From contig NZ_JAOTSB010000004.1 of NCBI RefSeq assembly GCF_030247605.1, forward strand, positions 116,096 to 180,095: 64,000 nt of DNA, in the 5' to 3' direction. Shown here piece after piece: positions 53,554 through 64,000 of this stretch (its first letter is position 1; each line of letters starts with the position of its first letter). Under the pieces are notes generated by a model. It was given only the letters and a program-made list of their open reading frames with translations, ran no database searches and was not told the DNA's origin. The DNA comes from Acidaminobacter sp. GTDB taxonomy: Bacteria > Bacillota > Clostridia > Peptostreptococcales > Acidaminobacteraceae. The translations under genes were made by a program, and so were the position numbers.

Positions 53554-54900
53554 ATGAGTTTGAATGTCCGGGAGTTATGGGAAGCGACTATGGCATTAAT
53601 CAAAAAAGAATTGACAGAAGTGAGCTACAATACATGGTTAAAGTCGATCTCTCCCATTGCGGTCCGAGGCAATCGATTAATTTTGGCTGTGCCAAATGAT
53701 TTTAACAAGGAAATCCTAGAAAATCGTTATTTGTCCCTTATCACTAATGCTGTGCATGAAGCTGCAAACAGAGAATTTTTAATTGAATTCGTCCTAATCA
53801 GCGAATCGGCAAAATTTGAAAAGGAAAATCAATCTTCTTCAAGAGAATATGATGCATTTAATGATGACATCAATCAGATCAGACTCAATCCAAAATACGT
53901 TTTTGACGAGTTTGTCATAGGAAACAGCAATCGATTTGCTCATGCTGCGTCGCTTGCAGTCGCTGAATCGCCTGCGAAAGCCTATAACCCGTTGTTTATT
54001 TATGGCGGTGTAGGTCTTGGAAAAACTCACCTTATGCACGCCATCGGCCACTATATTCTTGATCAGAATAAGAAAGCTAAAGTTGCCTATGTCACTTCAG
54101 AGAAATTTACCAATGAATTAATCAATTCCATAAAAGATGATAAAAACGCCGAATTCAGAAACAGATACAGAAATGTAGATGTTCTGTTAGTGGATGATAT
54201 TCAGTTCATCGCAGGAAAAGAAAGAACCCAGGAAGAATTCTTTCATACCTTTGATGCTTTGTATGAAGCGAATAAGCAAATTATTGTCTCGAGTGACCGT
54301 CCGCCAAAGGAAATTCCTACTTTGGAAGATCGTCTTCGGTCACGTTTTGAATGGGGCTTAATCACGGATATCCAGGCGCCGGATTTTGAAACAAGAATAG
54401 CTATTTTAAGGAAAAAGGCAGAACTGGACAGCATAATAATCCCAAATGAAGTCTTTGAATTTATCGCCCGCAAAATTAAATCGAACATCAGAGAACTTGA
54501 GGGTGCTCTGACTAGAATCATCGCTTATGCTTCACTCGCAAATGTCGAAATTTCAGTGGATATCGCTGCGGAAGCCCTAAAAGATATAATTGCTTCCTCA
54601 AAACCAAAACAAATCAATGTTGAACTGATAAAATCGATTGTTGCTCAACATTTCAATGTCAAAGCTGAAGATTTTGATACTAAACGGCGTACACGCTCAA
54701 TTTCATATCCACGTCAAATTGCCATGTATCTATGCCGTGAACTGACAGACATGTCTTTGCCCAAAATAGGTGAAGAGTTCGGAGGCAGAGATCATACCAC
54801 CGTCATTCACGCCTATGATAAAATCTCAAAAGAAATCCAGGAGAGTGCTTCCTTTAAATCGAGACTCGATAAAATAACAAAGGAAATCCAGGGCGAATAG
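53554..54900 (+). CDS. dnaA: chromosomal replication initiator DnaA
   Basis: AAA+ initiator of 448 residues. Domain I (about 1-80), short linker, AAA+ domain with Walker [15 protein letters not shown] (about 149-162) and Walker [11 protein letters not shown] (about 210-219), and domain IV with the DNA-binding signature [15 protein letters not shown] (about 408-422). I chose ATG 53554, six bases after GGAGGT; an in-frame GTG at 53527 lies in a DnaA box and has no ribosome site. Confidence 0.98.
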   Translation: MSLNVRELWEATMALIKKELTEVSYNTWLKSISPIAVRGNRLILAVPNDFNKEILENRYLSLITNAVHEAANREFLIEFVLISESAKFEKENQSSSREYDAFNDDINQIRLNPKYVFDEFVIGNSNRFAHAASLAVAESPAKAYNPLFIYGGVGLGKTHLMHAIGHYILDQNKKAKVAYVTSEKFTNELINSIKDDKNAEFRNRYRNVDVLLVDDIQFIAGKERTQEEFFHTFDALYEANKQIIVSSDRPPKEIPTLEDRLRSRFEWGLITDIQAPDFETRIAILRKKAELDSIIIPNEVFEFIARKIKSNIRELEGALTRIIAYASLANVEISVDIAAEALKDIIASSKPKQINVELIKSIVAQHFNVKAEDFDTKRRTRSISYPRQIAMYLCRELTDMSLPKIGEEFGGRDHTTVIHAYDKISKEIQESASFKSRLDKITKEIQGE

Positions 54901-55140
54901 ACTCAGATTAAAATTACTCACAAAATCCTGTGAAAAACTTTAGGTGCGCCTGTGGATAAAAACGGGCGCCTGTTTTTATCTTTTTCTGTGGATAAAACAT
55001 CAACTTTCAAGTGGTTTATCCACAGTGTACAAATTTGTTTAACGACCTGATATCAACACTTCCGTGAGTTTTCAACATACTAACAGCCCCTACTACTATG
55101 ACTAATAATATTACTTAGTTAATTTTAAACTCAAAATTGA
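54901..55140. other. oriC: oriC, right part: DnaA boxes, DnaA-trio-like element and AT-rich DNA between dnaA and dnaN
   Basis: Perfect DnaA boxes at 54951-54959 (-), 54987-54995 (-) and 55016-55024 (+); weaker ones at 54914-54922, 55050-55058 and 55069-55077. A small GC cluster (55086-55090) is followed by CTACTACTAT (55090-55099) and further triplets to about 55117, read 3' to 5' on the other strand as GAT repeats. AT-rich sequence continues to 55140. This order matches the basal unwinding system of B. subtilis. Confidence 0.75.
54942..54977 (+). terminator. dnaA terminator with a DnaA box in its loop
   Basis: AGGTGC (54942-54947) pairs with GCGCCT (54966-54971, one G-U), then a T-run (54973-54977). 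The DnaA box 54951-54959 falls in the loop. Confidence 0.55.
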
Positions 55141-55164
55141 TCGCAAATGAGGAGGTTTTCCACA

Positions 55165-56268
55165 TTGAAATTCACTTGCCCGCAATCCGTACTCTCTGAA
55201 GCCATCCTAACCGTCTCAAAAGCTGTCTCTTCAAAATCAACTCATCCTGTATTGAATGGAATATTAGTTGAAGCCAGTGGAAGTGAAGTTACTCTTACTG
55301 GAAATGACCTTAGCCTGGGTATAGAGACAAAATTCATCGCTGAAGTTGACCAGGAAGGAAGTGTCGTTCTTCCAGCCAGACTTTTTGGAGAAATTATACG
55401 CAAATTAGCTCCACTTAACGTCGTGATTGAGTCCAGTGACAATTATGAAACCAGAATAACCTGTGACCGATCAGATTTCAAAATAATGGGCATGTCAGAT
55501 GCTGAATTTTCCGAGATCCCTGAAGTGGATGCAGCTTCAGGCGTTCAAATAGAATGCGGCCTTTTGAAGGGCATGATCCGCCAAACTCTATTTGCTACTT
55601 CTTTGGATGAGTCACGACCTATTTTGACAGGTGCGCTCTTTGAATTTGAGCCAGACCGCTTGTCAGTAGTTGCAATAGATGGTTACAGACTGGCTCTCAG
55701 ACAGGCTATGCTTCATTCGGAATTGACAGGAAAGGTTGTCGTTCCAGCAAAAACACTCAATGAAGTGGCTAAGATTCTGTCAGGAGTTCCTGATGCCGAA
55801 ACTTTACATGTTTTATTCACTGATCGTCATATCCTTTTTGAGTTCAATCAGATTAGGATAGTAAGCAGGTTGCTGGAGGGTGAATTTATTAAATACGCGC
55901 AAATTCTTCCAAAAGATAACAAAACAACTGCAAAGGTAAAAACAGATGAGTTGTTGAGTGGTCTAGAGCGTGCTTCTCTGATGGCAAAAGAAAGTAAGAA
56001 CAGCTCCATAAAATTATCTTTAAAACCACAAAGAATGAATATCCTTTCCAATGTCGAGATAGGCAGTGTCAACGAAGAAGTTTCAATCGACTTAAGTGGA
56101 CCTGAACTTGATATTGGTTTTAATCCTAAATATTTGATTGATGCATTGAAAGTGATGGAAAGTGAATGGGTTGTCCTTGAATTTTCAACGAACGTAAGCC
56201 CATGCATCATGAAACCTGTCGATCACGGATTCTATACTTATCTTGTTCTGCCAGTCAGAATGGCATAA
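55165..56268 (+). CDS. dnaN: DNA polymerase III beta subunit (sliding clamp)
   Basis: A 367-residue beta clamp with three similar domains, starting MKFTCPQSVLSEAILTVSKAV and ending in the conserved YTYLVLPVRMA. The start is TTG 55165, eight bases after GAGGAGGT; an ATG 18 bases upstream overlaps that site. Confidence 0.97.
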   Translation: MKFTCPQSVLSEAILTVSKAVSSKSTHPVLNGILVEASGSEVTLTGNDLSLGIETKFIAEVDQEGSVVLPARLFGEIIRKLAPLNVVIESSDNYETRITCDRSDFKIMGMSDAEFSEIPEVDAASGVQIECGLLKGMIRQTLFATSLDESRPILTGALFEFEPDRLSVVAIDGYRLALRQAMLHSELTGKVVVPAKTLNEVAKILSGVPDAETLHVLFTDRHILFEFNQIRIVSRLLEGEFIKYAQILPKDNKTTAKVKTDELLSGLERASLMAKESKNSSIKLSLKPQRMNILSNVEIGSVNEEVSIDLSGPELDIGFNPKYLIDALKVMESEWVVLEFSTNVSPCIMKPVDHGFYTYLVLPVRMA

Positions 56269-56279
56269 AGGAGACGCTT

Positions 56280-56528
56280 ATGCAAGTCATGATAAACACA
56301 GAATACATTAAACTGGATCAATTGATAAAATTGTCGGGTATGGTTCAAACCGGGGGCTTTGCAAAGCAGATTATTGCCGATGGTATGGTTAAGCTAAATG
56401 GTAACTATGAGCTGCAGCGAGGTAAAAAAATTAGGCCTGGAGATCTTATTGAAATTGAAATAAGAGATGAATCGGACAAGATCGTTGAAAAGCATACCAT
56501 TGAGGTCGTATTTGGCCAGGAGGAATAA
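56280..56528 (+). CDS. rlbA: S4-domain RNA-binding protein RlbA (YaaA)
   Basis: An 82-residue S4-like protein with IKLDQLIKLSGMVQTGGFAK and the basic GKKIRPGDLIEIE motif. It sits between dnaN and recF, as in B. subtilis yaaA. AAGGAG precedes ATG 56280, twelve bases after dnaN. Confidence 0.92.
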   Translation: MQVMINTEYIKLDQLIKLSGMVQTGGFAKQIIADGMVKLNGNYELQRGKKIRPGDLIEIEIRDESDKIVEKHTIEVVFGQEE

Positions 56529-56531
56529 GCT

Positions 56532-59565
<3,034 letters not shown>

Positions 59566-59604
59566 ATTAATCTGTTGAATTTTATTTAATAATGCAGAAG
59601 TAAT

Positions 59605-59622
59605 TTCGGGAGTAATCCCGAA
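59605..59622 (+). other. hairpin just upstream of the gyrA ribosome site
   Basis: TTCGGGA-GTAA-TCCCGAA, a 7-bp stem with a 4-base loop, ends one or two bases before the GAGAGGTG Shine-Dalgarno. No U-run, so not a terminator. Confidence 0.6.
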
Positions 59623-59637
59623 GAGAGGTGTGCTCAA

Positions 59638-62076
59638 GTGGAGAATGAGATTCAAAGAGTAGTTAATATGGACATCAGCAAAGAAATGAAAAAGTCGTAC
59701 ATTGACTATGCCATGAGTGTTATAGTCAGTCGAGCTTTGCCTGATGTCAGAGACGGATTGAAACCGGTTCACAGACGAATATTATTTGACATGCATGAGT
59801 TGAGTTTTGGTCCGGATAAACCATATAGAAAATCAGCAAGAATCGTCGGTGACGTTTTGGGTAAATTTCACCCCCATGGCGACTCCTCTGTTTATAATGC
59901 AATGGTACGGATGGCACAAGAGTTTTCAATCCGTTATCAGCTGATTGATGGACATGGTAACTTTGGATCAATTGACGGAGATTCCGCGGCGGCTATGCGT
60001 TACACGGAAGCACGCATGTCTAAAATTGCCACTGAATTATTGAAGGATATAGATAAGGAAACAATCGATTACAGGCCAAACTTTGATGAAACTCTTCAAG
60101 AGCCTGTAGTTCTGCCATCGAGATTTCCAAATCTGTTGGTTAATGGTTCAAACGGTATCGCGGTCGGTATGGCAACTGCAATACCTCCTCATAATTTAAC
60201 TGAGATTATTGATGCAACCCTTGCAATGATTGATGATCCGGACATAGATATCGAGGATTTGATTGACTTGGTACATGGTCCTGACTTTCCTACCGGCGCT
60301 CAAATCATGGGATCTGAGGGTATAAAAAGAGGGTACAGAACAGGCAGAGGAAAAGTCATTGTCCGTGCAAAGGCTAGTATTGAGGAAATTAGGAAAGATA
60401 AAACAGCGATTTTGATCTCGGAAATTCCTTATCAAGTCAATAAGTCGAAAATGCTTGAAGATATAGCCGGACTCGTTAGAGATAAGAAAATTGACGGCAT
60501 CACAGATTTGAGGGATGAGAGTAATAGAGAAGGGATCAGAGTTGTTGTTGAACTTCGCCGCGACGCGAATGCCAATGTTGTTCTGAACCAGCTTTATAAG
60601 CATACTCAATTGCAATCGACCTTTGGCATCAATATGATTGCGCTGGTTGAAGGTGAACCAAAACTTTTAAATCTGAAGCAAGTCCTTTATTATTACATCC
60701 TTCACCAGAAAGACGTTGAAACGAGACGTGTTCAATTTGATTTGAGAAAAGCCGAAGAGCGGGCCCATGTGCTCGAAGGTCTCATGATAGCGTTGAATAA
60801 TATTGACGATATGATTGATTTAATAAAAGCAGCACCAAATCCACCACAAGCTAAAGTGAGTTTAATAGAAAAATATGCACTGAGTGAAATACAAGCACAA
60901 GCCATTTTGGATATGCGCCTTCAAAGATTGACTGGACTCGAGCGCGACAAAATTGAAAACGAATACAAAGAAATTTTAGGTTTAATAAAATCGCTCAAAG
61001 AGATTTTATCGGATGAAGTGTTGCTATTCGACATTATTCGAACGGATCTTGTCAGAATCAAAGAAAAATATGGTGATCCAAGAAGAACTGAAATCACCAT
61101 TAATTATGATGAAATTGACATTGAGGATATGATCGAAGATGAAGATGTAGTCATTACGTTGACACATAGCAATTACATCAAAAGAACTCCGGTTGATACC
61201 TATGCGGCTCAAAAACGTGGCGGTAGAGGAAAAACAGGTGTTACGACAAAAGAAGAAGATTTTGTAGAGAATATTTATACAACTAGAACGCATGATTATC
61301 TTTTGTTCTTTACAAACTTCGGAAAAGTTTACCGCCTAAAAGCCTATCAGATTCCTGAGAGTGGCCGTGTGGCAAGAGGTACTGCTGTAGTCAATTTAAT
61401 ACAGTTGGAACCAGAGGAGACTGTAACAGCTGTTATTCCAATTAAATCATTTGAGTCGGGCTTCTTAATGCTCATGACAAAGAAGGGTATAGTCAAAAGA
61501 ACAGCCTTGAATAAATTTGACAGCTCAAGAAAGAATGGTTTAATTGCAATTAATCTCAATTCAGATGATGAGTTGATCAGCGTTCGTGAAACATCTGGCT
61601 CAGATGAAGCTATAGTCATAACCAGTCATGGTATGTCAGTGCGGTTTAATGAGAATGACGTTCGTGAAATGGGACGTGTCGCTACAGGTGTCAGAGGCAT
61701 ACGTCTCAGTGACAATGATGAAGTGGTGTGCATGGAGATCCTTAGATCGGACAGCAAGCTCTTGATTGTCAGCGAGAACGGCTATGGCAAGAGAACTGAG
61801 CTTGATGAATACAGAATTCAAACCAGAGGCGGAAAAGGTATTAAGACTTACAATATGAATTCCAAAACAGGAAAAGTTGTAAGCGCCAGAGTGGTCAAAG
61901 ATGATGAAGAAATTATGTTGATCAATAGTCAGGGCATTTTGATCAGATTGCGCGTCGATGAAATTTCTGTACTTGGAAGGTCAACAAGTGGTGTCCGCCT
62001 CATGCGGACAGACGAAACTTGCTGTGTTGTATCAACTGCAAGGATCATGGATAAACCTACAGATGAAGAAGAGTAA
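59638..62076 (+). CDS. gyrA: DNA gyrase subunit A
   Basis: An 812-residue GyrA. Catalytic Tyr122 lies in [11 protein letters not shown]. The quinolone-resistance region reads [17 protein letters not shown], with Ser83, Ser84 and Asn87 in E. coli numbering, which coincides here. The C-terminal beta-pinwheel contains the GyrA box [10 protein letters not shown] (about 523-532). GTG start 59638 with GAGAGGTG at seven bases. It lies 72 bases after gyrB. Confidence 0.98.
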   Translation: MENEIQRVVNMDISKEMKKSYIDYAMSVIVSRALPDVRDGLKPVHRRILFDMHELSFGPDKPYRKSARIVGDVLGKFHPHGDSSVYNAMVRMAQEFSIRYQLIDGHGNFGSIDGDSAAAMRYTEARMSKIATELLKDIDKETIDYRPNFDETLQEPVVLPSRFPNLLVNGSNGIAVGMATAIPPHNLTEIIDATLAMIDDPDIDIEDLIDLVHGPDFPTGAQIMGSEGIKRGYRTGRGKVIVRAKASIEEIRKDKTAILISEIPYQVNKSKMLEDIAGLVRDKKIDGITDLRDESNREGIRVVVELRRDANANVVLNQLYKHTQLQSTFGINMIALVEGEPKLLNLKQVLYYYILHQKDVETRRVQFDLRKAEERAHVLEGLMIALNNIDDMIDLIKAAPNPPQAKVSLIEKYALSEIQAQAILDMRLQRLTGLERDKIENEYKEILGLIKSLKEILSDEVLLFDIIRTDLVRIKEKYGDPRRTEITINYDEIDIEDMIEDEDVVITLTHSNYIKRTPVDTYAAQKRGGRGKTGVTTKEEDFVENIYTTRTHDYLLFFTNFGKVYRLKAYQIPESGRVARGTAVVNLIQLEPEETVTAVIPIKSFESGFLMLMTKKGIVKRTALNKFDSSRKNGLIAINLNSDDELISVRETSGSDEAIVITSHGMSVRFNENDVREMGRVATGVRGIRLSDNDEVVCMEILRSDSKLLIVSENGYGKRTELDEYRIQTRGGKGIKTYNMNSKTGKVVSARVVKDDEEIMLINSQGILIRLRVDEISVLGRSTSGVRLMRTDETCCVVSTARIMDKPTDEEE

Positions 62077-62145
62077 ATAGAAAAATTGAAAAAATGTTTT
62101 ATTTTCAAATAATGGGATATTAATTGAGTAACAGCCCCCATATAT

Positions 62146-64000
62146 CTCATATTCCGCCTAACTAAAATTTCTAAATAAAATATTTTCTATTTCCAATATT
62201 TACAAAAAGGATTTTTCGAATCGACCTCGAATAATAGTAATATCAAGTCTTTCGAGGAGCGATTCTGATGGATATCCGATTTGATCAGATTAAATCATAC
62301 AGTAATGGCAAAGCAGGATTAATCACCGGTCTTTGCGAGCAAATAGGCGTCAATGATGTGTTTAATCAGTTGCTGACTCAACCAGCAGGACGGCCGCCAG
62401 AAATACCTTATGGGACACTTGCTCAAATGATGTTGGTCAATATCGCAGATGATCATCATCCACTGTCCAGGATGCATGATTACTTTGAAGATGTGGATCT
62501 GGAAGCCATTTTTGGTATGCGTGTGGATCCCGCTAAAATCAATGATGACCGTTTCGGTGGATTCCTTGACCTGATGCAGAACGCTGGCTGCAGCTCAATT
62601 CTTTCTGAGATCGCTGTCAGAGCTTTCAAGCGTTATGGGATTAAACTTGGCAATGTCAACTTCGATACAACCTCAAAAGTCATGTGGGGTCAATATGAGA
62701 CGCCAGAAGGTGTTGAGGGCGTTGTTGACATTTCTTTCGGCTATTCAAAGCAGAATCGACCTGACAAGAAGCAGATTAAACTTTCCATGGGAACAACTCA
62801 AGGCATTTGTATTGATGGACAGGTTCTGTCAGGCAACCAGGATGATAAGCGTTTTAATATCGACAATCTGGACCGCGCAGCCCTTCTCAGAGAACGCTTT
62901 GAGTCGGCGGCAAATGAATTCTTTTATATCGCTGACAGTGCTGCATTCACCAAAGAATTTCTTGAAAAAGCTCAAAGACTTGAGGTCAAAGTCATCACAA
63001 GAATGCCGGATCAAATCAAAGAAACCAAAGCGGCGATTGAATACGCAGCTGCCAATCTGGAATCAATGTCGCGCATTGAAATTCCAACATCGACAAAGCC
63101 AGCAGTTTACCGCATAGCTGAAAGCAGCTGCTCTTATTATGATACGCCGCTCAAAATGGCGGTGTGCTATTCTGAAAACCTTGAAAGCACTAAGCGTCAA
63201 ACCATCGAGAAACGTGTAGCCAAGGAACTGGATGCCCTTGAAAAACTCATCAAGCGTATTGAGAAGCGTTCCTTCGCATGCCGTGAAGATGCACAGCTTG
63301 AGATTGAAAAACTTCAGAATCAGGAGTTTTCAAAGATCAAATATCACCTTATTGAGATCTCAATGGATGAAATCTCAGTGAAACGTCGTGGCAGACCGAG
63401 CAAAACGCCGGGAAATGACATTGCCAAGACCACCTTTGATCTGGTCATTGATCTTAAAAAGGATATTGAAAGCATTGAAAATGCAATCACTAAAGAATGC
63501 ATCTTTGTTGTTGTGTCCACTGAAATGTCAATGAGCGCTGAAGCAATTCTTCGAGAGTACAAGACTCAAAGCGCAGTTGAGAGAAAGTTTCAGTTTTTGA
63601 AGTCGCCGCAATTTGTGAACGCGCTTTATGTGGACTCGCCAAAGCGCGTGGAAGCCATTGGCTATTTAATGCTGATCCTCATGCTGATCCTAAGTGTGGC
63701 TGAGTACGTGGTGCGAAGAGAACTGGAATCGGAGAAGAAAACGATCATTGGACCCGGTAATGTCAAGATGTCCAGGCCTTCCCTTGTTGCGATCCATGGG
63801 ATCTTTTTCTCTGTTGTTACCTCAACCGTAACCATTGGAAAGGTGGTCCACCGAGGGTATAACAAACCCTTGAAAGATAATGTCAGGACGGTGATGAGGT
63901 ATTTAGGAATCCCTGAAGACCTATTTATTCGAGGAGCAGTTTGATTTAAAAGCCTCAAATTAAATCCTTAATAAGCAAACCAATTTCAGCGGAATATGAG
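62146..64000 (+). mobile_element. IS1634-like insertion sequence
   Basis: Terminal inverted repeats CTCATATTCCGC at 62146-62157 and its complement GCGGAATATGAG at 63989-64000 bracket the transposase gene, giving about 1.86 kb, the usual size for this family. The right repeat ends exactly at the window edge, so the outer end and any target duplication cannot be checked. The left end lies 69 bases after gyrA. Confidence 0.8.
62268..63944 (+). CDS. IS1634-family transposase
   Basis: A 558-residue intact DDE transposase. A DUF4277-like N-terminal domain (about 1-115) precedes the catalytic core, with probable catalytic residues Asp133 (NFDTT), Asp223 (YIADSA) and Glu438 (SAVERKFQFLKSP). The C-terminus is hydrophobic (EAIGYLMLILMLILSVAEYV). 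ATG 62268 has GAGGAGCG upstream. No frameshift or internal stop is seen, so it may be active. Confidence 0.9.
   Translation: MDIRFDQIKSYSNGKAGLITGLCEQIGVNDVFNQLLTQPAGRPPEIPYGTLAQMMLVNIADDHHPLSRMHDYFEDVDLEAIFGMRVDPAKINDDRFGGFLDLMQNAGCSSILSEIAVRAFKRYGIKLGNVNFDTTSKVMWGQYETPEGVEGVVDISFGYSKQNRPDKKQIKLSMGTTQGICIDGQVLSGNQDDKRFNIDNLDRAALLRERFESAANEFFYIADSAAFTKEFLEKAQRLEVKVITRMPDQIKETKAAIEYAAANLESMSRIEIPTSTKPAVYRIAESSCSYYDTPLKMAVCYSENLESTKRQTIEKRVAKELDALEKLIKRIEKRSFACREDAQLEIEKLQNQEFSKIKYHLIEISMDEISVKRRGRPSKTPGNDIAKTTFDLVIDLKKDIESIENAITKECIFVVVSTEMSMSAEAILREYKTQSAVERKFQFLKSPQFVNALYVDSPKRVEAIGYLMLILMLILSVAEYVVRRELESEKKTIIGPGNVKMSRPSLVAIHGIFFSVVTSTVTIGKVVHRGYNKPLKDNVRTVMRYLGIPEDLFIRGAV

Overview
The window is the replication-origin region of a Gram-positive, moderate-GC bacterium of the Bacillota, most likely class Clostridia. 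The evidence is the gene order (rpmH-oriC-dnaA-dnaN-rlbA-recF-gyrB-gyrA on one side; rnpA-yidD-yidC-khpB-mnmE-mnmG-rsmG-noc-parA-parB on the other), a WalRK system, a DnaD/DnaI-type helicase-loading pair, Noc, a long Firmicutes-type SRP RNA with an Alu domain, Shine-Dalgarno sequences of the AGGAGG type, and selenium-related yedF and yqeC. Genus or species cannot be fixed from the sequence alone. At least 14 genes use TTG or GTG starts, including dnaN, gyrB, parA and mnmE (TTG) and gyrA, recF, noc, rnpA and rpmH (GTG). Several starts therefore had to be set from the Shine-Dalgarno sequence.

Layout, left to right. 1-6142 (minus): walR-walK, then a secreted protein of unknown function and the start of a YycH-like protein that runs off the left edge, plus a LysM/G5/M23 cell-wall peptidase. 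Two promoters here carry WalR-type boxes. 6336-8464 (plus): dnaD and dnaI, the only genes left of oriC that face the replication fork. 8543-21057 (minus): purA, then the long block yybS-gdpP-rplI-moxR-DUF58-transglutaminase-dnaB-GNAT, then rpsF-ssb-rpsR. 21286-28339 (minus): an aminotransferase, DUF951, a selenium/molybdenum cofactor group (yedF, DUF3343, mocA-like, yqeC), cvpA, a DUF5711-like protein and an RlmL-type methyltransferase. 28457-36049 (minus): a Tad/Flp pilus operon with its own strong promoter, ending in a hybrid histidine kinase that lacks the phospho-accepting histidine. 36209-38527 (minus): rplY and an arsR-permease-thioredoxin arsenic cassette. 38707-42543 (minus): recR, ybaB, dnaX, SRP RNA, tRNA-Ser, tadA, tRNA-Arg. 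42595-47536 (minus): a BshB1-like deacetylase, a lipid kinase, parB, parA, two perfect parS sites, noc and rsmG. 47526-52963 (minus): mnmG to rpmH. 52964-55140: a bipartite oriC flanking dnaA. 55165-62076 (plus): dnaN to gyrA. 62146-64000: an intact IS1634-like element just behind gyrA.

Almost every gene is transcribed away from oriC. The best-supported unusual signals are: a seven-A slippery site in dnaX with an immediate -1 stop, which would give a gamma-type short subunit; a perfect 16-bp Noc-binding palindrome at the arsR promoter, although this Noc lacks the N-terminal membrane-targeting helix of the Bacillus protein; a DnaA-trio-like element between dnaA and dnaN; WalR boxes in front of an undescribed secreted protein and of the M23 peptidase; and the Tad operon with a degenerate TadZ, variant pseudopilins and the histidine-less kinase. 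No CRISPR array or prophage was seen.
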